Source: a virus. Taken from it: a DNA stretch of 64,000 nt. Where the stretch lies: positions 124,001 through 188,000 of the IMG/VR virus record IMGVR_UViG_3300036846_000743, one strand, 5' to 3'. The notes under the pieces are model-generated. The model saw nothing but the letters and a program-made list of their open reading frames with translations, made no database searches and was not told where the DNA came from. Positions 1 through 7,268 of the stretch are shown piece after piece; positions within the stretch are counted from its first letter, which is position 1, and each line of letters opens with the position of its first letter. Position numbers and translations under genes: made by a program.

Positions 1-1329
1 GCCGTCGACACCGGCATGAAAGCTCTCCGGGGTGACCAGGGGATCGATCAGGCCGAAGTGCGACGGCTGAACGTTGCGAGCTTCGGCGGGGATTGCATCA
101 AGCGAAGGAATCCCTCCAGTGCCCAGCCGGCTGACCCGGGCCTGCTGGTCGAAGATCATGGCCGGGTTAATTCCCTCGGTGGGCTGGCCCAGGCCGCTGG
201 ACTGGATAGCGGCGTTGATATTCCGGGTCAGTAACTCGGCCGGGATGTGCTTGAGGCTCCCGGTCATGGACGCTTTCCAGAGGACCTTGCCCAGAAGCAT
301 GCGGTCCTTGCCGACCCGCTCGGATAACAGATCTTCGGGACCCATGGCGTACATGTAGGCCAGGTGATCACGGTCATCGGGTTCTGCTTCTTGTTTGTTT
401 ATCGCAGCCAGTTTCCTGGTGGTATCCAGCATCTGATCCAGCGAGACCTTGTCGTACGGCTTACCGAGGGTCCGCCTGGTGACCTCTGGGTCGAGCTTCA
501 TGGCCTCGAACGCTTCGCGGACTTCCTGCTCCTGGGTCTTGGTCGGATCAGGTTTGCGAACCAACCGGCTATGCAGCTTACCGATGACCGATGGATCATC
601 CTTGAGCATGTTGGGCTGGTAGAGATCACCCCAGGCTTCGCGAAGCTGCTTGTCGCTGGCCCCCATGGCATGGAGCAAGGACGTCAAGGGCATCTTGGAC
701 TGACCGACTTTGAGGCGGAACACGCCGGTCTCGGGCTCCATGAAGATCCGGTGCGCGGCACCCTGGCCGGGCATGACGTTCACATGGGCTTCGAGTTCGC
801 CGTTGGCCTGGCGGCGAGTAAAGACGCCGGGCCGGAGCCTGAGCTGGTGAGCCAGCGTATATTCGGACCCATTCTGGATAAAAGTCCCGTGATCGGTCAG
901 GTACGGGATCGTAGCCACGGTGGATCGTTTCTGATCGATGACCGCGCCGGTCGCGTTATCACGCAGCGTCCAGGTGCCCCGGAGCCGGGCCCCCAGACTG
1001 CGGCCTCCCAGGATGGCCTTCTTCCAGTCGGCCTTGCCGTACCGCTGCGCGCCTTCATAGCCGACGTCGTCAAGGGTCAGGGTGTGTCGCTGGTTCGAGA
1101 CCGGCGGGATCTTGCCAGCTGCCTCCTTGACGCGATCGAAGATCCGGCTCCGGATCGCGGCCGCATCGCCAAAGGCACGAAGGCCGGCCGGAGCGTGTGC
1201 CGGCAAGGCGGGTGATCGCTCAACACCCTGTTCCTTGTGCGTGCCGTCGTTGATCCTGCCGTCGCCGTCACCGTCTCGCGGGACGCTGGACAGCGATCCC
1301 AGGGCCGACTCTGCCAGAACGCTAGGCAC
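1..1329 (-). CDS. RNA polymerase beta-subunit (RpoB) homologue, N-terminal 443 codons, runs off the left edge
   Basis: I translated this open frame directly. It has no stop from the GTG at 1329 to base 1, so the gene continues beyond the window. Residues about 147-172 carry the beta-type block NGSEYTLAHQLRLRPGVF, matching the bacterial NGTERVIVSQLHRSPGVF region. Near residue 390 comes RVSRLGTGG (bacterial RRLSALGPGG). The last 25 residues contain NVQPSHFGLIDPLVTPES, matching DVHPTHYGRICPIETPEG. These lie in the same order and roughly the same spacing as in RpoB, but the protein is shorter before the PTHYG block, so it lacks some lineage insertions. Residues 17-28 (DGDGDGRIND) resemble an EF-hand or dockerin calcium loop, unusual for RpoB. 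AGGAGG at 1335-1340 overlaps the upstream stop and lies 5 bases before GTG. The product would be a catalytic subunit of a phage-encoded multi-subunit RNA polymerase. A partner beta-prime subunit would have to lie outside the window. Confidence 0.88.
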   Translation of the reverse strand, partial: MPSVLAESALGSLSSVPRDGDGDGRINDGTHKEQGVERSPALPAHAPAGLRAFGDAAAIRSRIFDRVKEAAGKIPPVSNQRHTLTLDDVGYEGAQRYGKADWKKAILGGRSLGARLRGTWTLRDNATGAVIDQKRSTVATIPYLTDHGTFIQNGSEYTLAHQLRLRPGVFTRRQANGELEAHVNVMPGQGAAHRIFMEPETGVFRLKVGQSKMPLTSLLHAMGASDKQLREAWGDLYQPNMLKDDPSVIGKLHSRLVRKPDPTKTQEQEVREAFEAMKLDPEVTRRTLGKPYDKVSLDQMLDTTRKLAAINKQEAEPDDRDHLAYMYAMGPEDLLSERVGKDRMLLGKVLWKASMTGSLKHIPAELLTRNINAAIQSSGLGQPTEGINPAMIFDQQARVSRLGTGGIPSLDAIPAEARNVQPSHFGLIDPLVTPESFHAGVDG

Positions 1330-1339
1330 AGGGCCCTCC

Positions 1340-2470
1340 TTACTTGGGGTGCGGCTGTACCAGTTGCTGTCCAGCGACGCGGCCCAGCGATCCAGCCAGG
1401 CTGGGTAATTGCGGCGGGGACGGCTCTGCCGGCTTCTCGGGCTTCGCCGGCTTGCCATCGGTCGGCGTCATGAGCCGGTTCCAGACGGCCATCTGATTGG
1501 CCTTGATCCGGTTCAGGAATTGGTCGGCCGCCTGGCCGACACTGGCGTGCTTCTCTTTCTTCGCCGGCTCCTCGTCTGGTTCCTTCCTGGCCCCGAACGC
1601 ACGGTGCCAGATCGACGGCTTCGGCCGCATGATCGGTGTCGGCATCGGGATCGCCATGATCGGGCTCGGGGCCTGCTCGGCAATCTGGGCCTGCCGCCGC
1701 TTCACTGCCTCCTCGACGGCCTTGTCCTCGGCCGTTGATCTGGCCCAGTGATAACCACCCAGGCCGGCACCCAGCATGAGGCCGCCGCCCAGCGTCAGGG
1801 CACCACCCATAAGCGGACCGTACCAGCCTTCTGCCTGCTTCTCGTAGAGACTGGCCAGCACATCGAGCGAGCTGGGCTTCGGATCTGCCGAAGCCAGCTT
1901 GCGCCGGCCGGCCAGCGCACTCTCGTAGCCCTTGCGCGCCTCTTCCAGCTCACTCTCCTGCTCGGCCGTCCGGGTCTTGTCGAGCAGATAGTCAGTCAGC
2001 TTCCAGCCGCCATAGCCACCGGCGCCGACGGCTGCGACGCCAGCCGGAATGGCCCATGGCATGTCCAACGGACTTTTCGCGCCCCAGCCCCCCAGCCAGT
2101 TCTGGGCCGTATTCGCCACCTGACCGGGCCGACGAAGCAGACCCATCCAGTCGGCCACATGCCGCATGTCAAAAGCCAGCTTGGCGAACTCGGCCTCCTT
2201 CTCCTCTGTCGCTGCGAGCATGGCATCTCGCTCCGCAGGAGTGCGGACTGCGACCGGCACCGGAATTCGCACGAACGACTGGCGCATCGGAGTCCGCGCC
2301 GGGCCGCCCAGGTTGCGACCCAGGAAGTTGCCGACACCGGACATGGCTCGCGATCCGGCCCCGAGCGCCGTTGCTCCAAGGCCCAGCCCGATGATGGTGC
2401 GAAGCGCATCCACCTGGGCCTGGTTGTTGGGGCCAAGTCCCGTGCGGCCGAACAGATCGTCTATGGACAT
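1340..2470 (-). CDS. Putative virion or membrane protein with two glycine-rich hydrophobic segments
   Basis: A 376-aa protein I cannot assign to a named family. Hydrophobic glycine/alanine-rich stretches lie near residues 25-55, 140-160 (AVGAGGYGGWKL) and 215-240 (GGALTLGGGLMLGAGLGGY), which look like membrane-inserting glycine zippers. Between them is a charged helical stretch rich in Glu, Arg and Lys, and the C-terminus is proline/lysine-rich. It contains several K-x-A elements (RKLASAD, EKQAEGW, EKHASVG) that recur in the other long proteins of this window. AAGGAGG sits upstream of the ATG. Its stop codon overlaps the SD of the polymerase gene, so the two are probably cotranslated. A virion internal or injection protein is inferred from these shared features only. 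Confidence 0.75.
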   Translation of the reverse strand: MSIDDLFGRTGLGPNNQAQVDALRTIIGLGLGATALGAGSRAMSGVGNFLGRNLGGPARTPMRQSFVRIPVPVAVRTPAERDAMLAATEEKEAEFAKLAFDMRHVADWMGLLRRPGQVANTAQNWLGGWGAKSPLDMPWAIPAGVAAVGAGGYGGWKLTDYLLDKTRTAEQESELEEARKGYESALAGRRKLASADPKPSSLDVLASLYEKQAEGWYGPLMGGALTLGGGLMLGAGLGGYHWARSTAEDKAVEEAVKRRQAQIAEQAPSPIMAIPMPTPIMRPKPSIWHRAFGARKEPDEEPAKKEKHASVGQAADQFLNRIKANQMAVWNRLMTPTDGKPAKPEKPAEPSPPQLPSLAGSLGRVAGQQLVQPHPK

Positions 2471-2485
2471 CGCTCGCCTCCTTGC

Positions 2486-2884
2486 TTACCCCAGCACGCT
2501 GAGATCATTTTCGCGCGACCGGACCATCATGCTGATGGCATCCGACTCCTTGGGAGCGACCCCGTAAACCTGGATCCACTCGAGCCAGATCCGATAGCCG
2601 CGCTTGACCGGGTTGTACATCTTCTCACGATCGATGACCTTGAACCAGCCGTTCACCGCCCGCTCCTGGACGTAAAGATATTCCCTGACGTCAGGTGCTT
2701 CCCACATCTCGAACCAGCGAGCGTGATAGGTGAACTTGTGCTCCAGCTCCTCGTACTCGTGCTGCTTCATTGCCCCGGCGACACGGCCCAGGATGGGGAA
2801 TCCCGCATCGGTGCCGGGCCACGTCAGGTGATCGCCGTGCCGCTCCCGTGATTGTTCGGCTCCGAACTTCTCCACCAGGCCCAT
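2486..2884 (-). CDS. Hypothetical protein, 132 aa
   Basis: Not recognised. The protein is soluble and rich in aromatic residues, with a run of Trp, Tyr and His around residues 50-65 and YRIWLEWIQVYG near residue 96. There is no signal peptide or membrane segment. It lies 9 bases downstream of the 147-aa gene and 15 bases upstream of the 376-aa membrane protein, inside the same operon as the polymerase beta homologue. Confidence 0.7.
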   Translation of the reverse strand: MGLVEKFGAEQSRERHGDHLTWPGTDAGFPILGRVAGAMKQHEYEELEHKFTYHARWFEMWEAPDVREYLYVQERAVNGWFKVIDREKMYNPVKRGYRIWLEWIQVYGVAPKESDAISMMVRSRENDLSVLG

Positions 2885-2893
2885 GGCATTCTC

Positions 2894-3337
2894 TCAGATC
2901 TTGTGGAAAGACCGGGGTCGTGGCTGAGCCGCAAGTGCGGCATCCATGATCGCCTTGCGCCGGGCCAGATCGGCCTGCGTGTTGTAGGTGGCGATCAGTT
3001 CTTCGCGCTGCACATCCTGGGGATCGATATCCCCCTCCCGCATCTTGCCAATCCCGTAACCGATGCCACCAGCACCGAGAGCTGCGGCGCCGAGGCCGAT
3101 GGGCACTCCTGTCGTGAGAGCCCAGGTAGGAACCCCCGTGATGACATCCCCCGCAGTGGATATCACCTTTTTCCCGATGTCCTTCGCCATATCCATGAGG
3201 AAGCCGTTGGCACGCTTCTCGAGCCCGCAGGCGGCACGCACCTCGGCCTGTTCGGCAGTCAGGCCCTCCTCGGCACAGCGAAGAAGGAAGCCATATTTGA
3301 ACCCTTCCCTGGGGGTCATCGCAGCCCTCCGTGTCAC
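2894..3337 (-). CDS. Small membrane-type protein with a GFLxRC module
   Basis: A 147-aa protein. Residues 13-35 contain GFLLRCAEEGLTAEQAEVRA, which closely matches GFLARCGERGLTGTEVRMAV in the 1277-aa protein at 23752-27585. This suggests a shared short module. Residues 75-100 are a glycine-zipper hydrophobic segment (GLGAAALGAGGIGYGIGKM), and LEKRANG supplies the recurrent K-x-A element. The start overlaps the previous gene by 4 bases (ATGA) and is preceded by CACGGAGGG. Function is unknown. The shared module and membrane segment suggest it belongs with the large virion-type proteins. Confidence 0.75.
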   Translation of the reverse strand: MTRRAAMTPREGFKYGFLLRCAEEGLTAEQAEVRAACGLEKRANGFLMDMAKDIGKKVISTAGDVITGVPTWALTTGVPIGLGAAALGAGGIGYGIGKMREGDIDPQDVQREELIATYNTQADLARRKAIMDAALAAQPRPRSFHKI

Positions 3338-3786
3338 TGAGAATTGTTATCATCAGGCAGGATAAGCGATGACATGCCGGCCACGCTCGTTCCAGTCGGT
3401 CGCCGTATCTCGCCCTGATAGCTGTAAACGACTTCAGGCATCATAACCTGCGTGGGTAGCCGACGCACGGCCTCGGTGATGCCCTCGCGGGTGTGCGGAT
3501 CGCCCTGGGCCCTGGCCTGGCGAGCCACCTTGACCATGTTCTCGACCAGCGTAACGATCTGGCCGCGCTCATCGGGATACTTCTCGCGCCACGCCTGGTC
3601 AGAGAGAGCCTTGGCCCGCAGTAGCCATTCTCTCACCGAACACTCGGTGTACTCGCCAGTCACCTCGTGGACCGTGTGGACCAGCCCGCGTTCGGCCCAG
3701 AACTTGGTCTGGCGGAAGTCGAAGACCTTGCGATTGGACGACGTCCGGACGTAGGGCGCCCGGCCGTTGTGTCGCTTACTCATCAC
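3334..3786 (-). CDS. Hypothetical protein, 150 aa
   Basis: Not recognised. The N-terminus is basic, followed by a mixed alpha/beta-looking sequence with SVREWLLRAKAL near residue 50 and LVENMVKVARQARAQ near residue 80. There is no membrane segment. A 15-base palindrome (3801-3815) lies immediately upstream of its start. The stop overlaps the ATG of the next gene by 4 bases, so it is likely cotranslated with it. Confidence 0.7.
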   Translation of the reverse strand: MMSKRHNGRAPYVRTSSNRKVFDFRQTKFWAERGLVHTVHEVTGEYTECSVREWLLRAKALSDQAWREKYPDERGQIVTLVENMVKVARQARAQGDPHTREGITEAVRRLPTQVMMPEVVYSYQGEIRRPTGTSVAGMSSLILPDDNNSQ

Positions 3787-3798
3787 GCATCCTTTCCA

Positions 3799-3816
3799 GC
3801 GTTACGCAGCGTAAGC
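3799..3816. promoter_or_regulatory. Intergenic palindrome copy 1 (GTTACGCAGCGTAAG)
   Basis: A near-perfect 7+1+7 inverted repeat between the hydrolase gene and the gene starting at 3786. The core TACGCAGCGTA is shared with copies at 32473, 39590 and 49957. It lies about 15 bases before the downstream start codon, just ahead of the SD region. As RNA it could form a 6-bp stem with a 3-base loop. As DNA it has the symmetry of a dimeric protein operator. Confidence 0.6.
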
Positions 3817-3826
3817 ACCGAGAGCC

Positions 3827-4678
3827 TCAGCCAAGACCGGAAATGATAGCACGGCCGGTCTCTCGCGCGGTCAAGTAAGGACTGATACTGTGTGCCTTGG
3901 CGCCATTGTGAACAAGAAAGTTCTCGACGTAGGGACCGAATACCGGACGCAGATCCTTGACCAGCGCGACGATGTCACCGTCGTCGGCGATATTGAACCA
4001 CTGCTTCACCGTCATGCCTGGCCAGACGCCAAGCCCAACCACAGGAGCAGGCTGGAGCCGATCGAAGATCAGGTTCCTGATGCCCAGTGGCGATCCCAGC
4101 GTGATCAAGGTCGTGACTGGCCAATCATGATGGGCGCAGAGGCATTCATACGCGACCACGGACCCCAGCGAATGCCCGATCAGCACGCGGGTATCATCGG
4201 TGACTACCTTCTCGACATGCTCCAGCGCCATGCGGCGAAAGCCGTCATCCTGAAAGTACGCGGACACTTGCTTCAAGTTGAAGATGAGCGCCTTCTCTGC
4301 GAGCCCAGCGAAGAAACTAGAATGGCTCAGTGCCTCGAGAGCGCGCTGGACAAACCAGGAAGTGTGGCCCGTCACAAACCGATCGGGGGGTACAACCTTG
4401 TCAGGCTCGGCCTTGGCAGCGGCAAGGCACCAGGCGTTAAGCAGATCTTCCTCGAAAGGATCGGTGATGGAGTCCGCATCATAGAGCTGCTCGCTTGGCA
4501 TCAGGCCCTTGGGCCGGAAAAGCTCAGCATAAAAAGTACAGACCAGGTCCTCGGGCGCCGGAGGTGTTCCCCCGGCGAGCGAGATACCGTCGCACAGGGG
4601 CGCGAACCATTCCTGATGGAGAATGCTCGGCCCCTTGTACTGCTGGGCAATACCGTGGACGGCAACAATCCGGGACAA
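3827..4678 (-). CDS. Alpha/beta-hydrolase (lipase/esterase-like)
   Basis: A 283-aa protein that starts directly with a beta strand and an HG motif (VAVHGIA, residues 5-11), typical of the oxyanion region of alpha/beta hydrolases. The nucleophile elbow is GHSLG at residues 168-172 (Ser170), following VLI and preceding SVVAYE. A candidate acid is among the Asp residues at 232-235 (DDGD), and the candidate base is His263 in AHSISPYL. The fold and triad order resemble the PGAP1/lipase-like group. There is no signal peptide, so it acts in the cytoplasm unless exported another way. It follows the PEP-CTERM protein gene by 16 bases. Host lipid or ester cleavage during lysis or entry is possible but not shown. 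Confidence 0.82.
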   Translation of the reverse strand: MSRIVAVHGIAQQYKGPSILHQEWFAPLCDGISLAGGTPPAPEDLVCTFYAELFRPKGLMPSEQLYDADSITDPFEEDLLNAWCLAAAKAEPDKVVPPDRFVTGHTSWFVQRALEALSHSSFFAGLAEKALIFNLKQVSAYFQDDGFRRMALEHVEKVVTDDTRVLIGHSLGSVVAYECLCAHHDWPVTTLITLGSPLGIRNLIFDRLQPAPVVGLGVWPGMTVKQWFNIADDGDIVALVKDLRPVFGPYVENFLVHNGAKAHSISPYLTARETGRAIISGLG

Positions 4679-4694
4679 CTGGTCTTCTTCCTTG

Positions 4695-5189
4695 TTAGCC
4701 CCAAAGCCGATGAATACGACGGGCTACTAGCACGAAAACAAGCCCGATGGCGAATAACAAGAATGTACTCGGTTCCGGAACTCCGCCGCCGCCACCACCC
4801 GGCGGCATGACCGGCGGACATTCCGTCGCCAGGTCCTGCTTGATGAGCGCACCAAGCACGGGATGATAGTACGTGAACCTGGCCGGAGCTAGTTCGTACC
4901 TGTGGCGGAGCATGTCGAAGAACGGCGTGTTCGGCAGTTCGCCGACACATTCGGCAGGGGTGAACAGCCCGGCCAGGGCCGGATGAAAGTGATCGAAGCG
5001 CGTGGGATTGATCTCGTACCGGTGTTCCAGCTCGCGCCACTCGGTGACGAATGAGTGACGAACCGCCCTTCCATCCACGATCAAGCCATAGGTGAGCGGC
5101 ACATGGCCGTACTCTGAATATGACTCGACTCCAGCCAGATAGAAGGGCTGCTTGTACACGGGCTCCTGATGTACGAATACCGTTCCCAC
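4695..5189 (-). CDS. PEP-CTERM-tailed protein with a duplicated motif
   Basis: A 164-aa protein whose last 28 residues are a textbook PEP-CTERM sorting signal: VPEPST at 137-142, then a hydrophobic helix (FLLFAIGLVFVLVA), then basic ARRIHRLWG at the very end. A glycine run precedes it. In bacteria this tail is recognised by exosortase for envelope or extracellular sorting, often linked to exopolysaccharide. Upstream are two copies of one motif: HRYEINPTRF..HPALAGL and HRYELAPARF..HPVLGAL. The usual N-terminal signal peptide is not obvious, which is odd for this class, so the start may be misplaced or secretion may differ. It is one of a run of envelope-directed genes. Confidence 0.85.
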   Translation of the reverse strand: MGTVFVHQEPVYKQPFYLAGVESYSEYGHVPLTYGLIVDGRAVRHSFVTEWRELEHRYEINPTRFDHFHPALAGLFTPAECVGELPNTPFFDMLRHRYELAPARFTYYHPVLGALIKQDLATECPPVMPPGGGGGGVPEPSTFLLFAIGLVFVLVARRIHRLWG

Positions 5190-5229
5190 GCGACAACCTC
5201 ACGCGGGGCCGACGACCGCCGGCACGAGC

Positions 5230-6000
5230 TTACCGACAACTGCCGCTCACGCAGACGCCACCAGCCCCAAAAAAGCCAGATGAGAATGTAGCTGGAGCCG
5301 CTGACCCGAAGCCGGCCGACCGGATCGATTGCCGGAAGCCGCCGAAGGGACCAATCCGGGTCTTCTCGCGGTAGACACCACCACCCATGGCCGGCATCGC
5401 GGAAAAGACCGGCATCGAAGAGTAGGTGACCGGGGCCGCAGCAAAGACCGGGGCCTCAGCATAGACCGGGGCTGCCCGATAGGTGACCTGGGGCGACGAG
5501 TAAACCGATGTCGGCGGCGAGTAAGACGATGAGTAGCAGCCATTCGAGCCCCCCTGGAAGACCATGGGCGGCGGCGCCGCGGAAACCGGCGGCGGTGCCG
5601 AGTAGGTCGGCGGCGATGAATAGGACTCCGAGTAGCAACTCGAACCGCCCTGGTAGGCCACCGGCATCTCCTCGATCCCGTTGCCGGAGACGATCGTCTG
5701 GACGGCCGGCCGCGCGGTGACGACCCGTGGCGCCGCCGATGCCACCGGGTCGCGCCGGGCCTGCGCCTTGACCTGGGCCCTGACCTGAGCCTTGACGTTG
5801 GCCAGCTCCCGAGTCAGCGTGCGCACTTGCTCGCGAGTCTCGGCCAGATCAGCAGCCAGGCCAGGAGCAATCTCTTCCTCGGTAGGCGCAGGTCCAAGCC
5901 TGACTCTTGGAATAGGATCAGGCTGGACCTGCGCGATCAGGTTATAGTCCGATGGCGTTTGCCCCGTCATGGTCAGGGCAAGAAGTAGCGCGTTCAACAT
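5230..6000 (-). CDS. Secreted low-complexity Ser/Tyr/Pro-rich protein
   Basis: A 256-aa protein with a short N-terminal hydrophobic stretch (MLNALLLALTMTGQT) that could be a signal peptide. Residues about 45-85 are a heptad-like coiled coil (LAETREQVRTLTRELANVKAQV). The C-terminal half is a tyrosine/serine/proline/alanine low-complexity region with two copies of a unit around QGGS.CYS.SYS.P, plus runs of APV. Four Cys residues remain (CYS, CYS, CVSGSC) and could cross-link. The architecture resembles structural or adhesive surface proteins, but no family is recognised. The start overlaps the end of the 102-aa gene. Confidence 0.72.
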   Translation of the reverse strand: MLNALLLALTMTGQTPSDYNLIAQVQPDPIPRVRLGPAPTEEEIAPGLAADLAETREQVRTLTRELANVKAQVRAQVKAQARRDPVASAAPRVVTARPAVQTIVSGNGIEEMPVAYQGGSSCYSESYSSPPTYSAPPPVSAAPPPMVFQGGSNGCYSSSYSPPTSVYSSPQVTYRAAPVYAEAPVFAAAPVTYSSMPVFSAMPAMGGGVYREKTRIGPFGGFRQSIRSAGFGSAAPATFSSGFFGAGGVCVSGSCR

Positions 6001-6302
6001 GATTGATCTGGCTCCTTTGGTTCTGTCATACCGGACAATACTACCAGCACATCATTCGCTGGTCCTGAATTACGCCCACTGTACCCGGTCGTGATGTAGG
6101 AGACTATGTAAGGATCGGCCGCTACTGCGCAGATGTCGACCGGCCCGGAGTCGAGATAACAGTCCTGGATATGGTCTGTCAGGGCAGGAAGCTGTGACTG
6201 GGGGAATAGAACTGGCTGCGACATGACTGGTTGCGACGGCGAGCGTCGCGCGCGCCGTCGTGCTGAGAGATGGGTCATCGGTCCGCACGGTATCTCTGAC
6301 AT
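5994..6302 (-). CDS. Hypothetical protein, 102 aa
   Basis: Not recognised. The N-terminus is arginine-rich (SARRRARRSPSQ). The remainder is mixed, with DHIQDCYLDSGPVDICAVAADPYIVSYITTGYSG, and the product overlaps the next start by 7 bases. No signal peptide or membrane segment is clear. Supported mainly by tight packing between the protease gene and the secreted low-complexity gene. Confidence 0.5.
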   Translation of the reverse strand: MSEIPCGPMTHLSARRRARRSPSQPVMSQPVLFPQSQLPALTDHIQDCYLDSGPVDICAVAADPYIVSYITTGYSGRNSGPANDVLVVLSGMTEPKEPDQSC

Positions 6303-6310
6303 GGTGCACC

Positions 6311-7252
6311 TCAGATCAGCATGTACTCCAGGTTGTCTTGGGGCGGATAACCAACGTATCCCGAAACGGCAAAGCTGTCACCTTCGCGGAGCATGGCGTC
6401 AACCGTGTCAGCGTCAACCCAGAAACTACCTTCCGGTTGTTCGTGTCGTCGCGGCCCGGTGATCCAGGTGGTTCCCCAGGAATTGATGCACAGCAGACCG
6501 GGGCGCTTGAAAGCATCGTCCACGCCAGCGAAGAGCATGCAGTGGGGCCACGATCCGTTGCGCTTGGCAAAGCCATCCTGATCACGCTTGGTCTGATTGC
6601 CACCCTGGCCATCGAAGCCGACCGTCGAGCAGACCGGAACCGGATAGCCGTTGGCGATCGCGTCCCTCGCTTCCGGATAGCCACGAACTAGCGAAGTCGT
6701 CTTGATCGGATGCTCACGAACTGCGGGCTCGAGCGGATCAGGAACACCGGCATTGGGGGCACCGAGCTTTTGTGCCGTCTGGCCGTTGTACGTTGTCAGG
6801 TCGAGCGATCCGTACTTGCCCCGGACGATCGTGCCGTACTTGGTCACGAATTGAGCCGCCCAGGCGCCGACCGAACCGTCCTGGAGGCCGCAGGCGCCCT
6901 TACCGATCTCGACGCGGCTGCCGGCATAGATGATCTCGCTGGCCTCTTCGCCAGGGAACTTGCCGGCTTGACTGGCCTGGATCTCGGCCCCTTGAAGAAC
7001 ATCGATGCCCAGGCTCCAGCCGTGGGAGACGCAGTCGCCGATGGTCTGCTTATGGATCGGGAACTTGCCGCCGCAGTGCTGCGCCAGGAACTGATATAGC
7101 AGCACGACCTTGCCGGCGCCCGTATCCTTGATCGGATAGGCAGCCGCGTAGAAGAGCGGCTGCGCCAGCGCGGCCATGGCCTGGTCGACTGCCGCCTTGA
7201 CGACCGCCAGGTCCTCGACACGTCCAAAGAGCTTCTCGAAGGGCTGGGGCAT
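6311..7252 (-). CDS. Papain-like cysteine protease (C1 fold)
   Basis: A 313-aa protein with the papain signature in order. Gln69 and Cys74 lie in QTIGDCVSHGWSLG (oxyanion Gln and nucleophile, compare Q-GSCWAF). His237 lies in SWPHCMLFAGVD. Asn257 lies in CINSWGTTW (compare NSWG-WG). These are the catalytic triad residues plus the oxyanion Gln. There is no signal peptide and no long propeptide: only about 70 residues precede the Cys. In a phage it could process virion proteins, act on host surface proteins, or serve as an effector. It lies 16 bases after a signal-anchored proline-rich protein and before two envelope-type proteins. Preceded by CACGGAG at a TGACACGGAG junction. Confidence 0.85.
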   Translation of the reverse strand: MPQPFEKLFGRVEDLAVVKAAVDQAMAALAQPLFYAAAYPIKDTGAGKVVLLYQFLAQHCGGKFPIHKQTIGDCVSHGWSLGIDVLQGAEIQASQAGKFPGEEASEIIYAGSRVEIGKGACGLQDGSVGAWAAQFVTKYGTIVRGKYGSLDLTTYNGQTAQKLGAPNAGVPDPLEPAVREHPIKTTSLVRGYPEARDAIANGYPVPVCSTVGFDGQGGNQTKRDQDGFAKRNGSWPHCMLFAGVDDAFKRPGLLCINSWGTTWITGPRRHEQPEGSFWVDADTVDAMLREGDSFAVSGYVGYPPQDNLEYMLI

Positions 7253-7268
7253 GCTCGGGATCTCCGTG

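Noticed and set aside
364-1215. 283-codon open frame on the plus strand
   Set aside because: Antisense to the RpoB homologue, whose conserved blocks identify the minus strand as coding.
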